DNA of 9,851 nt, from positions 1,446 through 11,296 of the forward strand of contig DDZY01000214.1 of assembly GCA_002346525.1 (NCBI GenBank), read 5' to 3'. The DNA is from Proteobacteria bacterium UBA2996. Lineage in GTDB: Bacteria; Pseudomonadota; Gammaproteobacteria; Arenicellales; UBA868. Shown here in pieces: positions 1 through 7,800 of the stretch (its first letter is position 1; each line of letters opens with the position of its first letter). Below the pieces are notes generated by a model. The model had not been told where the DNA came from and ran no database searches. It was given only the letters and a program-made list of their open reading frames with translations. A program made the translations under genes and the position numbers.

Positions 1-1
1 G

Positions 2-733
2 CTTCCAAAAGCATTTACCAGAACACCATGGTGCCGACGGCCCTTGAGTGAGGCAGAAGTGCAGTACGCGCTGGATGATGTGTACTATCTTGGGATGCTG
101 TACGAGACCTTGTGTGAAGCCCTCTGGGATCATGGGCGTGAGACCTGGCTGTCTGATGACTGCGCGGCGCTGGTGTCGGAAGAATCGCTGCGAAAGGCAG
201 AAAATGCCGCCATCGAAAAAGTTATCAGGGCCTGCGCAGGAATGGATCGCGTATCTCAAAGTGTGGCGGCGTCTTTGGTCCGGTGGCGTGAGGATCTTGC
301 CCGCAGAAAAGATCGCCCCCGCGAATGGTTGGTCTCTACCGAGGTGCTCATCGAGCTTGCGCGGACGCGGCCGAAAAATCAGCAGGATTTATCGGCCGTG
401 ACGGGTCTGGAAAAAGGGACGCTGAAGCGTCGGGGCGAAGAGATCTTGGGTGTCATCCGAATGAGTGAAACGCCTGACCCAGACTTTGTTGCGCTGCCCC
501 GGCCAACCAAACCGGATGCGGCGCAAAAGGCGTTGGGAAACGCTTTATGGAAATATCTGGGCGAGGTGTGTGAACACGAGGGTGTGCCCACGTCCGCCAT
601 CGCGCCAAGAGACGAGATTCGCGCACTGGCGGCGGGCAAGCGGAATCTTCGCGTACTAAGCGGCTGGCGCCGTACCTTTGTGGGGGAATCGTTGCTGGAA
701 CGGGTTGGCCCGGCAGATTCGTCAAGCCCTTGA
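2..733 (+). CDS. rnd: Ribonuclease D, 5'-truncated by the window edge
   Basis: This is the C-terminal 243 residues of RNase D, a 3'-to-5' exoribonuclease that trims tRNA precursors and other structured RNAs. The frame is open to the left edge, and residues before the first possible start (TTG at 44) already match the family (RTPWCRRPLSEAE), so the gene begins outside the window; roughly 130 N-terminal residues carrying motifs Exo I and II are missing. Visible here are the Exo III motif Y-x3-D (Y22 and D26 of the partial protein, in YALDDV), a first HRDC RNA-binding domain at about residues 85-152 (RWREDLARRKDRPREW) and a second HRDC-like domain at about 174-236 ending in LSGWRRTFVGESLLER. This Exo-HRDC-HRDC layout is that of E. 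coli RNase D. It ends in TGA 42 bp before the stress-protein gene. Identity is firm from the motif order; no damage is seen in the visible part. Confidence 0.93.
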   Translation, partial: LPKAFTRTPWCRRPLSEAEVQYALDDVYYLGMLYETLCEALWDHGRETWLSDDCAALVSEESLRKAENAAIEKVIRACAGMDRVSQSVAASLVRWREDLARRKDRPREWLVSTEVLIELARTRPKNQQDLSAVTGLEKGTLKRRGEEILGVIRMSETPDPDFVALPRPTKPDAAQKALGNALWKYLGEVCEHEGVPTSAIAPRDEIRALAAGKRNLRVLSGWRRTFVGESLLERVGPADSSSP

Positions 734-739
734 TAAAAT
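731..739 (+). promoter_or_regulatory. Possible extended -10 promoter for the stress-protein gene
   Basis: TGATAAAAT fits the extended -10 pattern TGnTATAAT with one mismatch in the hexamer. It overlaps the rnd stop codon and would start transcription near 746, about 30 bp before the ATG at 775. No good -35 hexamer lies 16-18 bp upstream, which extended -10 promoters do not strictly need. AT-rich intergenic DNA could give this match by chance. Confidence 0.3.
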
Positions 740-774
740 AGGGCCATATTTTTCGCCATGGAGGAGATCAATCC

Positions 775-1623
775 ATGCCTGGTTTGCGCACGATACTGGT
801 CCCATTCAATAACACCCAACCCAATGCGGCAGCGGTCGATGCAGCAAAACGCATAGCGGAAGCCGAAGGCGCCTATATTGAGGGAGCCTACAGCCGTCAG
901 GTGCTTCCGATTATTGCGGGTGAAGGGATTACTTTGCCTGGGGACTATCTCGCCGCCTTTGAAGAAGAAGGCAGACAGCAGGCAACACTCGCGCGTGAGG
1001 CCTTCGGGTCCCTGATCGCCGAACGGGGAATTCCTTTGGGCTCGCTGGAGGGGGAGGGCTTGCGCGCTGGCTGGACGGAAATGATGGGGACCGGGCCCGA
1101 GGGACTGGGTGAGTACGCCAGGGCCTTTGGCATCAGTGTACTGCACCGCGATCTGGCCGGTGGGGACATGGACTGGAAGAGCACCGCTGAGGCGCTGCTT
1201 TTCGAAAGTGGTCGACCCCTGCTGCTGGTCAGCGATGAGATTCCCCAGACCATTGGCCGCCGGATCCTGGTGGCCTGGAACGGCAGTACAGAGACCGCAA
1301 GAGCATTGAGCGCGGCAAGACCCTTGCTGGCCCGGTCGGAGGCGATACAGGTGCTGTCTGTGGAGGGAGGCATGGTTTCCGGGCCGGACGTGGAACTGAT
1401 CACCGCACATCTTCGGGCCAGCGGATTCAAGGTGCAATCCAAAATGGAAGATAGCGCCGGCACCACGGTGGGTCAGGTGATTGTTTCCGAGGCAAAGGAC
1501 TTTGATGCAGATTTAATTATCAAAGGCGCTTTTACACGCAGCCGCCTGCGCCAACTGGTCTTTGGCGGACCGACCAGCGAGATTTTTAATCACGCAGTGT
1601 GCCCGGTCATTTTGTGTCACTAA
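775..1623 (+). CDS. Universal stress protein, tandem UspA-type domains
   Basis: This 282-residue protein has the length of two fused UspA domains. The N-terminal half opens with RTILVPFNN (residues 5-13), the first strand of a degenerate Usp fold. The C-terminal half, about residues 162-282, is the better-kept domain: RRILVAWNGS (162-171), then ADLIIKGAF (245-253), TRSRLRQLVFGG (254-265) and a closing strand CPVILCH. The classical ATP-binding pattern G-x2-G-x9-G-S/T is altered: the second Gly is Thr254 (GAFT) and the final pair is GG, so nucleotide binding is uncertain. Such proteins are cytoplasmic and support survival in starvation, oxidative or other stress, usually by unknown mechanisms. 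The ATG is chosen because GGAGGAG ends 8 bases before it. A separate promoter is likely, given the 41-bp gap from rnd and the possible -10 element there. The family is clear; its specific role is not. Confidence 0.9.
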   Translation: MPGLRTILVPFNNTQPNAAAVDAAKRIAEAEGAYIEGAYSRQVLPIIAGEGITLPGDYLAAFEEEGRQQATLAREAFGSLIAERGIPLGSLEGEGLRAGWTEMMGTGPEGLGEYARAFGISVLHRDLAGGDMDWKSTAEALLFESGRPLLLVSDEIPQTIGRRILVAWNGSTETARALSAARPLLARSEAIQVLSVEGGMVSGPDVELITAHLRASGFKVQSKMEDSAGTTVGQVIVSEAKDFDADLIIKGAFTRSRLRQLVFGGPTSEIFNHAVCPVILCH

Positions 1624-1630
1624 ACTGACC

Positions 1631-1645
1631 TGCCCGCGCGGGGCA
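1631..1645. other. Small GC-rich stem-loop downstream of the stress-protein gene
   Basis: TGCCC-GCGCG-GGGCA forms a 5-bp stem with a 5-base loop, seven bases after the stop codon. No T-tract follows on the + strand, so it is not a standard intrinsic terminator. It may only end or stabilise the transcript. Immediately after it comes a perfect tandem 9-bp repeat, GGCATAAGT, at 1642-1650 and 1651-1659. The remaining intergenic stretch to mdh (1660-1767) shows nothing I can name, and no convincing sigma-70 promoter. Confidence 0.25.
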
Positions 1646-1781
1646 TAAGTGGCATAAGTCGCATCAGCGTCCAGCCACTCCGATCCGACGCGGCCGGTTG
1701 GGATTGATGCGGGCGTTGTGTGATCTGCCCCCAGTTCTTGCTGATGATATTTTTGTAACTTCCAGATAAGGAGAGTGGTTG

Positions 1782-2762
1782 ATGAAGAAGCCGGTTCGGG
1801 TTGCGGTCACAGGTGCTGCGGGACAGATCAGTTACGCCATGCTGTTCAGGATTGCTGCGGGCGATATGCTGGGCAGCGACCAGCCTGTCATTTTGCAGTT
1901 GCTTGAGATTCCCCCCGCGATGGATGCCCTTCAGGGCGTAGTCATGGAGCTCGATGACTGCGCATTCCCGCTACTTGGGGGCATCGTCGCTTCCGATGAT
2001 CCTGCTGTTGCATTTGCGGATATCGACGTTGCCATGCTGGTAGGCGCCCGCCCCCGAGGGCCGGGAATGGAGCGCAAGGACCTGCTGACCGAGAATGCCC
2101 GGATATTCTCGGTACAAGGCAAGGCGCTGAATGAGGCCGCCTCCAAAGATGTCAGGGTACTGGTTGTTGGAAATCCAGCCAATACCAACGCCCTGATTGC
2201 CTCTGCGAACGCTCCGGATATCGACGCCGCTCAATTTACGGCGATGACCCGGTTGGATCACAATCGCGCCATCAGCCAGCTGGCGGAAAAAACGGGCTCC
2301 GCAACCACAGATATCTCCCGGGTAACCATCTGGGGGAATCACTCGGCGACACAGTATCCCGATCTCCATCACACCCTGATTGGTGGGAAGCCTGCGACGG
2401 ATCTCGTCGATGAATCATGGATGAAGGAAGAATTTATTCCCACGGTACAGCAGCGCGGCGCGGCGATTATCAAAGCCCGTGGCGCTTCAAGTGCGGCGTC
2501 AGCGGCGGGAGCGGCGATTGATCATATGCGTACCTGGGTGCACGGTACGCCACAGGATGACTGGGTCAGCATGGCGATTCCGTCGACGGGAGATTATGGA
2601 ATCGAGACCGGACTGATCTACTCCTTCCCGGTGACCTGTAAGAACGGTAAGTACTCTGTGGTGCAGGATCTTGAAATCAATGAGTTCAGTCAGGACCGGA
2701 TGAAAGTCACCGAGGCCGAACTGTGCGAGGAGCGCGATGGGGTAAAGGATCTTTTGTGTTAA
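1782..2762 (+). CDS. mdh: Malate dehydrogenase (NAD-dependent, LDH-like type)
   Basis: This enzyme interconverts malate and oxaloacetate with NAD in the cytoplasmic citric acid cycle. The 326-residue length and sequence match the bacterial 'MMKKPVRVAVTGAAGQI' class, not the shorter enteric Mdh. Motifs: Rossmann loop GAAGQIS at 11-17, where many relatives have a third Gly in place of Ser17; substrate-loop arginines in RPRGPGMERKDLL (R92, R98); VGNPANTNA (129-137); MTRLDHNR with D159 and R162; and the catalytic histidine H187 in WGNHSATQYP. The ASSAASAAGAAIDH helix and VSMAIPS segment are also typical. The ATG at 1782 is preferred over the TTG at 1779: AAGGAGAG (1768-1775) gives normal spacing to the ATG, and relatives begin MKKPVRV or similar. 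The C-terminus (VKDLLC) looks one or two residues shorter than usual. mdh lies 34 bp before dapB in the same direction, so co-transcription is plausible. Confidence 0.96.
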   Translation: MKKPVRVAVTGAAGQISYAMLFRIAAGDMLGSDQPVILQLLEIPPAMDALQGVVMELDDCAFPLLGGIVASDDPAVAFADIDVAMLVGARPRGPGMERKDLLTENARIFSVQGKALNEAASKDVRVLVVGNPANTNALIASANAPDIDAAQFTAMTRLDHNRAISQLAEKTGSATTDISRVTIWGNHSATQYPDLHHTLIGGKPATDLVDESWMKEEFIPTVQQRGAAIIKARGASSAASAAGAAIDHMRTWVHGTPQDDWVSMAIPSTGDYGIETGLIYSFPVTCKNGKYSVVQDLEINEFSQDRMKVTEAELCEERDGVKDLLC

Positions 2763-2796
2763 ACCTGGGATCTTTTTTTATCAGCAGAGGAGCATC

Positions 2797-3585
2797 ATGA
2801 TTCAACTTGCCATCGCGGGCGCTGCGGGCCGAATGGGACAGAGTCTGGTTTCGGCCTGCGAAGCACATGAGTCGTTTACCCTGGTACACGCTTTCGAGCA
2901 GCCTGGTCATGAATCGGTGGGCCAGTCGGCGGGCAGCGACCAAAGCCCGGTGACTCTGACTGACAGTATTGACGGTCCGGCGTTCGACGTCCTGATTGAT
3001 TTCACCTCGCCGGCAGCGTCCTTATCCAATCTTGCCTTTTGTGCGGATCAGGGCCGCAAGGCCGTCATCGGGACAACCGGGTTTTCCGACAGGGACAAGG
3101 CGCGTATGGCCGAACTTGCCGAGAAAACTGCGGTCGTGTGGGCGCCAAATATGAGTGTCGGCGTCAATATCACCTTGAGACTGCTTGAACTTGCAGCCAG
3201 GGCATTTGGCGACGACGTCGATGTCGAGGTGGTTGAGGCGCACCACCGTCACAAGGTGGATGCGCCCTCCGGCACGGCCCTGAAAATGGGCGAGGTGGTA
3301 GCCGAAACGCTTGGCAGAACGCTCGACGAACATGGGGTTTTTGCGCGGCAAGGTCACACGGGGCCCCGCAGAGACAAGGAAATCGGCTTTTCCACTATCC
3401 GAGCGGCTGACGTGATCGGGGAGCATACCGTGTGGTTTGCCGGAGCCAAGGAGCGGGTGGAGATTACCCACAAGGCCGCGGGCCGGGAAATCTACGCCAA
3501 TGGCGCGCTGCGCTGCGCCCAATGGCTGATGGAAAAGCCTACGGGCCTTTTCGACATGCAGGATGTGCTGGGCCTTAAGGCGTGA
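2797..3585 (+). CDS. dapB: 4-hydroxy-tetrahydrodipicolinate reductase
   Basis: DapB reduces 4-hydroxy-tetrahydrodipicolinate with NAD(P)H, the second committed step of the diaminopimelate/lysine pathway, so it serves both peptidoglycan and lysine synthesis. The protein has 262 residues against 273 in E. coli. It shows the nucleotide-binding loop GAAGRMG (8-14), DFTSP (68-72), GTTGF (92-96), APNMSVGVN (116-124) and the signature EAHHRHKVDAPSGTA (147-161), holding the active-site histidines H149 and H150 and the lysine K153. GFSTIRAADVIGEHTV (197-212) and the C-terminal ALRCAQWL segment complete the fold. The start is supported by AGAGGAG ending four bases before the ATG and by the early Rossmann motif. 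It follows mdh, where many gammaproteobacteria have dnaJ, and precedes carA as in Pseudomonas. A strong terminator lies 78 bp after its stop codon. Confidence 0.97.
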   Translation: MIQLAIAGAAGRMGQSLVSACEAHESFTLVHAFEQPGHESVGQSAGSDQSPVTLTDSIDGPAFDVLIDFTSPAASLSNLAFCADQGRKAVIGTTGFSDRDKARMAELAEKTAVVWAPNMSVGVNITLRLLELAARAFGDDVDVEVVEAHHRHKVDAPSGTALKMGEVVAETLGRTLDEHGVFARQGHTGPRRDKEIGFSTIRAADVIGEHTVWFAGAKERVEITHKAAGREIYANGALRCAQWLMEKPTGLFDMQDVLGLKA

Positions 3586-3601
3586 AAGGCGTTGCGAACG
3601 A

Positions 3602-3630
3602 TTGATGTTTGAGGCGCGAGAAGATAGACT
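3602..3630 (+). promoter_or_regulatory. Candidate sigma-70 promoter for carA-carB-greA
   Basis: TTGATG (3602-3607) and TAGACT (3625-3630) are separated by 17 bp and together match 8 of 12 consensus positions. Transcription would start near 3637, upstream of the terminator hairpin and about 84 bp before the carA start codon. I looked for a promoter between the terminator and carA (3699-3720) and found none with both hexamers in place. That makes this upstream site more attractive, but matches of this quality also occur by chance. Confidence 0.3.
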
Positions 3631-3642
3631 GCTCTCCCCGAG

Positions 3643-3708
3643 ATGAGCGAGCATCTGATTCAGAAAAAGGAGAGACCCAGGGGTCTCTCCTTTTTTTTGT
3701 CCGCGTAA
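3643..3708 (+). promoter_or_regulatory. Possible carA leader reading frame through the terminator
   Basis: An ATG at 3643 opens a 21-codon frame that runs through the whole terminator hairpin and its T-tract (read as Phe-Phe-Leu). It stops at TAA 3706-3708, in the same frame as carA and 12 bp before its GTG. Leader frames that cross an intrinsic terminator are known from UTP-sensitive attenuators such as E. coli pyrBI. The weakness is that no Shine-Dalgarno sequence precedes this ATG (only CCCCGAG), so translation is unproven. A second short frame (ATG 3605, TGA 3644-3646, 13 codons, three of them Arg) overlaps its start and also lacks a good ribosome site. Confidence 0.17.
3664..3698 (+). 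terminator. Strong intrinsic terminator between dapB and carA
   Basis: GGAGAGACC (3669-3677) pairs perfectly with GGTCTCTCC (3682-3690) around a CAGG loop. Five A's before and eight T's after (3691-3698) extend the stem and supply the U-tract. This is a textbook Rho-independent terminator in the + direction. The flanking A-run also gives it a U-tract on the - strand, so it could work in both directions. Only 22 bp separate its last T from the carA start codon, so it ends dapB transcripts and may also act as an attenuator within the carA leader. Confidence 0.92.
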
Positions 3709-3720
3709 AGGTTTAATCCT

Positions 3721-4866
3721 GTGATCCCAGCGATTCTGGCTCTTGAAGATGGAACGGTTTTTCGCGGCCGATCTATCGGCGCGGCCGGTGAAACGGTGGG
3801 CGAAGTGGTATTCAATACGGCGATGACGGGCTACCAGGAGATCGTTTCGGATCCCTCATATGCGTGCCAGATTGTCACGTTGACTTGTCCGCATATCGGC
3901 AACGTTGGTGCCAATGACGAGGATACGGAAGCCAAAGCGGCTTATGCTTGCGGACTCGTCGTGCGCGATTACCCGACTCTGCTCAGCAATTTCCGTTCGC
4001 AGGAAAGTTTGAGTGACTTCCTGGTCCGCCAAAATGTCATTGGGATCAGCGACATCGATACACGGCAGTTAACCCGGGTGCTGCGCGAAAAAGGCGCACA
4101 AAACGGCTGTCTGCAGGCGGGCGACACCGATGAGAACGGAGCCGTTGGCAAGGCGCAGGCCTTTGCCGGCCTTAAGGGGATGGATCTCGCAAAAGCGGTT
4201 ACTACTGGAAAGGCCTATAAGTGGGAAGAGGGCAGTTGGGAACTGGAAGGGGGCTTCCGATCTGCGGCCAAGTCCCAATTCCAGGTAGTGGCTTACGATT
4301 TCGGGGTAAAGCGGAATATCCTGCGCCTGCTGGTCGATCGGGGTTGTGCGGTCGAGGTGGTGCCGGCGGAAACCAGCGCTGAAGCCGTTCTCGCACGAGA
4401 TCCTGATGGCGTCTTCTTATCGAACGGGCCGGGGGATCCTGAGCCATGCACCTATGCGATTAAGGCAATTCAGGAGATTCTCAAGGCCCAGGTGCCGATA
4501 TTCGGAATCTGCCTTGGACACCAGCTGCTTGGACTCGCAGCGGGCGCAAAAACACTCAAGATGAAGTTCGGTCATCACGGCGCGAACCATCCCGTCGTGG
4601 ATCTGGCGACCAGTCAGGTCATGATCACCAGCCAGAATCACGGCTTTGCAGTCGATCCTGATTCCCTGCCGCAGGGCGTTACGGTGACGCACCGCTCTTT
4701 ATTTGATCAGTCCATTCAGGGTATCGCACTGCGTGATGCGCCGGCCTTTTCTTTTCAAGGTCATCCTGAAGCCAGTCCCGGGCCCCATGACATTGTTTCT
4801 CTTTTTGATCAGTTTATTAAACTGATCGCAAACTCAAAAGACACGAGCCATGCCAAAACGAACTGA
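3721..4866 (+). CDS. carA: Carbamoyl phosphate synthetase small (glutaminase) subunit
   Basis: CarA hydrolyses glutamine and passes ammonia through a tunnel to CarB for carbamoyl phosphate synthesis, the shared precursor of arginine and pyrimidines. It has 381 residues (382 in E. coli). The N-terminal CarA-specific domain includes FNTAMTGYQEIVSDPSYA (31-48). The C-terminal class I amidotransferase domain begins near 188 (VVAYDFGVKRNI). It carries SNGPGDP (234-240), the nucleophile Cys264 in GICLGHQ, FGHHGANHPV (283-292), and the His348/Glu350 pair in FQGHPEASPGPHD. The start is GTG: it is the only start codon between the in-frame TAA at 3706 and the conserved IPAILALEDG, with AAAGG (3707-3711) as a modest ribosome site. 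Its 3' end overlaps carB by 17 bp. All key catalytic residues are present. Confidence 0.97.
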   Translation: MIPAILALEDGTVFRGRSIGAAGETVGEVVFNTAMTGYQEIVSDPSYACQIVTLTCPHIGNVGANDEDTEAKAAYACGLVVRDYPTLLSNFRSQESLSDFLVRQNVIGISDIDTRQLTRVLREKGAQNGCLQAGDTDENGAVGKAQAFAGLKGMDLAKAVTTGKAYKWEEGSWELEGGFRSAAKSQFQVVAYDFGVKRNILRLLVDRGCAVEVVPAETSAEAVLARDPDGVFLSNGPGDPEPCTYAIKAIQEILKAQVPIFGICLGHQLLGLAAGAKTLKMKFGHHGANHPVVDLATSQVMITSQNHGFAVDPDSLPQGVTVTHRSLFDQSIQGIALRDAPAFSFQGHPEASPGPHDIVSLFDQFIKLIANSKDTSHAKTN

Positions 4867-7800
4867 CATCGCTTCGGTGCTGGTTATTGGCGCAGGTCCG
4901 ATCGTCATCGGGCAAGCCTGTGAGTTCGATTACTCCGGGGTACAGGCCTGTAAGGCACTTCGGGAGGAGGGCTATCGGGTCATTTTAGTGAACTCCAATC
5001 CCGCGACGATCATGACCGATCCCGAGTTCGCGGACGCCACCTATATTGAACCGATTACCTGGGAGACGGTTGCACTCATCATTGAGAAAGAGCGTCCCGA
5101 CGTGCTGCTGCCCACCATGGGCGGCCAGACCGCCTTAAACTGTTCTCTGGATCTGGTGCGTCACGGTGTGCTGGACAAATTCGGCGTTGAAATGATCGGA
5201 GCAACCCAGGATGCGATTGATAAAGCCGAGGACCGTGAGCGGTTTCGGGATGCCATGCAGGCCATCGGACTCGATGTCGTCACCGGAGATCTTGCCCATT
5301 CGATGGAGGACGCGGCGGTGGTCCTGGAGCGGATTGGCTTCCCAGCCATTATCCGGCCCTCCTTTACCCTTGGCGGCAGCGGCGGCGGGATTGCCTACAA
5401 CACTGAAGAATATGAAGCGATTTGCCGTCGTGGACTGGATGCCTCGCCGACCAACGAACTGCTGATCGAAGAGTGCATTCTCGGATGGAAGGAATTCGAG
5501 ATGGAAGTCGTGCGGGACAAGCGCGACAACTGCATTATTGTCTGCTCGATTGAAAATTTCGATGCGATGGGCGTGCACACCGGAGACTCCATCACGGTTG
5601 CGCCGGCGCTGACGCTGACCGATAAGGAGTACCAGATCATGCGCAACGCGAGCATCGCCGTGCTGCGTGAGATTGGGGTAGATACCGGCGGATCAAACGT
5701 GCAGTTCGCTATTGACCCGGCGAGCGGCCGCATGGTTGTGATTGAAATGAATCCTCGGGTGTCACGCTCTTCTGCGCTTGCTTCCAAGGCAACAGGGTTT
5801 CCCATCGCTAAAGTTGCAGCAAAACTTGCGGTGGGATACACCCTGGATGAGCTCGATAATGACATCACGGGCGGCGCAACGCCGGCATCCTTCGAGCCCT
5901 CTATTGACTACATCGTTACCAAGATTCCCCGGTTTGATTTCGAGAAGTTTCCCCAGGCGGATCCAACCCTGACCACCCAGATGAAGTCGGTGGGCGAGGC
6001 GATGGCGATTGGGCGGACGTTTAAAGAGTCGTTCCAAAAAGCCTTGCGCAGTCTCGAGATCGGCAGCCTCGGTCTTGAGACACTGTGGGACCCGACTTCG
6101 GACAACCATCATCTGACTCGCGTTCTTCGGGTTCCGGGCGCGCGCCGTGCCTGGTATATCGCTGACGCGTTTCGGCACGGCCTTGGATTGGATGAGGTGC
6201 AGACGCTCACGGGGATTGACCCTTGGTTTCTCGCCCAGATTGCCGAGTTGGTGACCGCGGAAGCCGAGGTGAGCGAATTGTCTTTGTCAGAGATTAGTGC
6301 CACAGATCTGCGCCGTTTCAAGCGTGACGGTTTTTCAGATGCACGCCTTGCGCATTTGATGAGTGTCAGTGAATCAGAAGTCCGTTCCCGCCGGTATGAA
6401 CTTGGCGTTCGGCCCGTCTACAAGCGGGTGGACTCGTGCGCAGGGGAGTTTTCCACCCCCACTGCATACCTCTATTCCACATACGAGGACGAATGTGAGT
6501 CACATCCTGAGGACAAGGCCAAGGTCATGGTCTTGGGTGGCGGACCCAACCGCATCGGCCAGGGAATCGAGTTTGACTACTGTTGCGTCCATGCAGCGAT
6601 GGCGTTACGTGAGGATGGCTATCAGACCATTATGGTTAACTGCAACCCTGAGACCGTTTCAACCGATTACGACACTTCGGATCGGCTCTATTTTGAACCG
6701 CTTACGCTGGAGGATGTCCTTGAGATCTGCTGGGTGGAGAATCCGTCAGGCGTGATTGTCCAGTATGGAGGGCAGACTCCGTTGAAATTGTCCCGAGGCC
6801 TTGCGCAAGCGGGAGTGCCTATCCTCGGCACCTCGCCCGACTCAATTCACCAGGCAGAAGACCGGGAACATTTCCAGGAACTGATCTCCCAACTCGGCCT
6901 GCTGCAGCCGGCGAATCGTACGGCAACCACTGAGGGTCAGGCGCTTGAGCGTGCGGGAGAGATCGGATACCCGCTCGTGGTACGGCCATCTTATGTACTG
7001 GGCGGACGCGCCATGGAGATTGTTCACGGACCGGAAGAATTATCCCGGTATCTGCGCGATGCCTTCAAAGTGTCCAATGAGTCACCTATATTGCTGGACC
7101 GGTTTCTAAATGATGCCGTTGAGGTCGATGTTGATGCCATCTGTGATGGAAAAGAAGTGGTGATCGGCGGGATCATGGAGCACATCGAAGAAGCCGGAGT
7201 TCATTCGGGAGACTCAGCCTGCGTATTGCCCCCATTTGCTCTGAGCGAGAAGATTCAATCCAGTCTGGAGCAGCAGACCACCGAGATGGCGTTGGCGCTT
7301 AAGGTGCGGGGTCTGATGAACGTGCAGTTCGCTGTCAAAGGCCGGGATATCTATGTCCTGGAGGTGAATCCCCGCGCATCCCGCACTGTGCCCTTTGTCT
7401 CCAAGGCAACAACTCGTCCGCTCGCTAAGATTGGGGCGCGAGTCATGGCCGGGATGTTTTTGTCGGATCAAGGGATTCACGGCATGATCCGGCCAGACTA
7501 TTTTTCCGTCAAAGAAGCCGTTTTTCCGTTTATCAAGTTTCCCGGAGTGGATCCGCTGCTCGGCCCCGAAATGAAAAGTACCGGGGAAGTCATGGGTGTG
7601 GGCATGACCTTCGGCGACGCGTACCGTAAGGCCCAGCGAGCCACGGGGCTCTTGATTCCTGCGTCAGGGACAGCACTCATCAGTGTACGCACTGCAGACC
7701 AGGGGTCTGTGATCGACATCGCCCGGTATCTGAGCGACAATGGTTTTTCGCTCGAGGCAACCGAAGGCACCGCGCATACCCTCAGCAGGGCCGGCCTGAA

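Noticed and set aside
44..46. TTG as the start of the first gene
   Set aside because: The frame continues to the left edge and the residues before this codon already match RNase D, so the gene is truncated, not started here.
379..1437. 352-codon open frame on the - strand opposite rnd and the stress-protein gene
   Set aside because: It spans the end of one well-supported gene and most of another. The translation shows no recognisable domain and has a composition typical of antisense frames in GC-rich DNA.
1642..1659. Tandem 9-bp repeat GGCATAAGT as a regulatory iteron
   Set aside because: There are only two copies and no matching copies nearby. It is more likely a small slippage duplication than an operator array or origin element.
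1811..1834. Ser in place of the third Gly in the malate dehydrogenase nucleotide loop (GAAGQIS)
   Set aside because: All other catalytic and binding residues are intact, and small-residue variation at this position appears in the enzyme family. It does not indicate loss of function.
2744..2779. Possible intrinsic terminator at the end of mdh
   Set aside because: AAA-GATC can pair with GATC-TTT around a bulged G, ahead of seven T's, but the stem is weak, mostly A-T and has a long loop. It is much poorer than the dapB-carA terminator, and read-through into dapB is likely.
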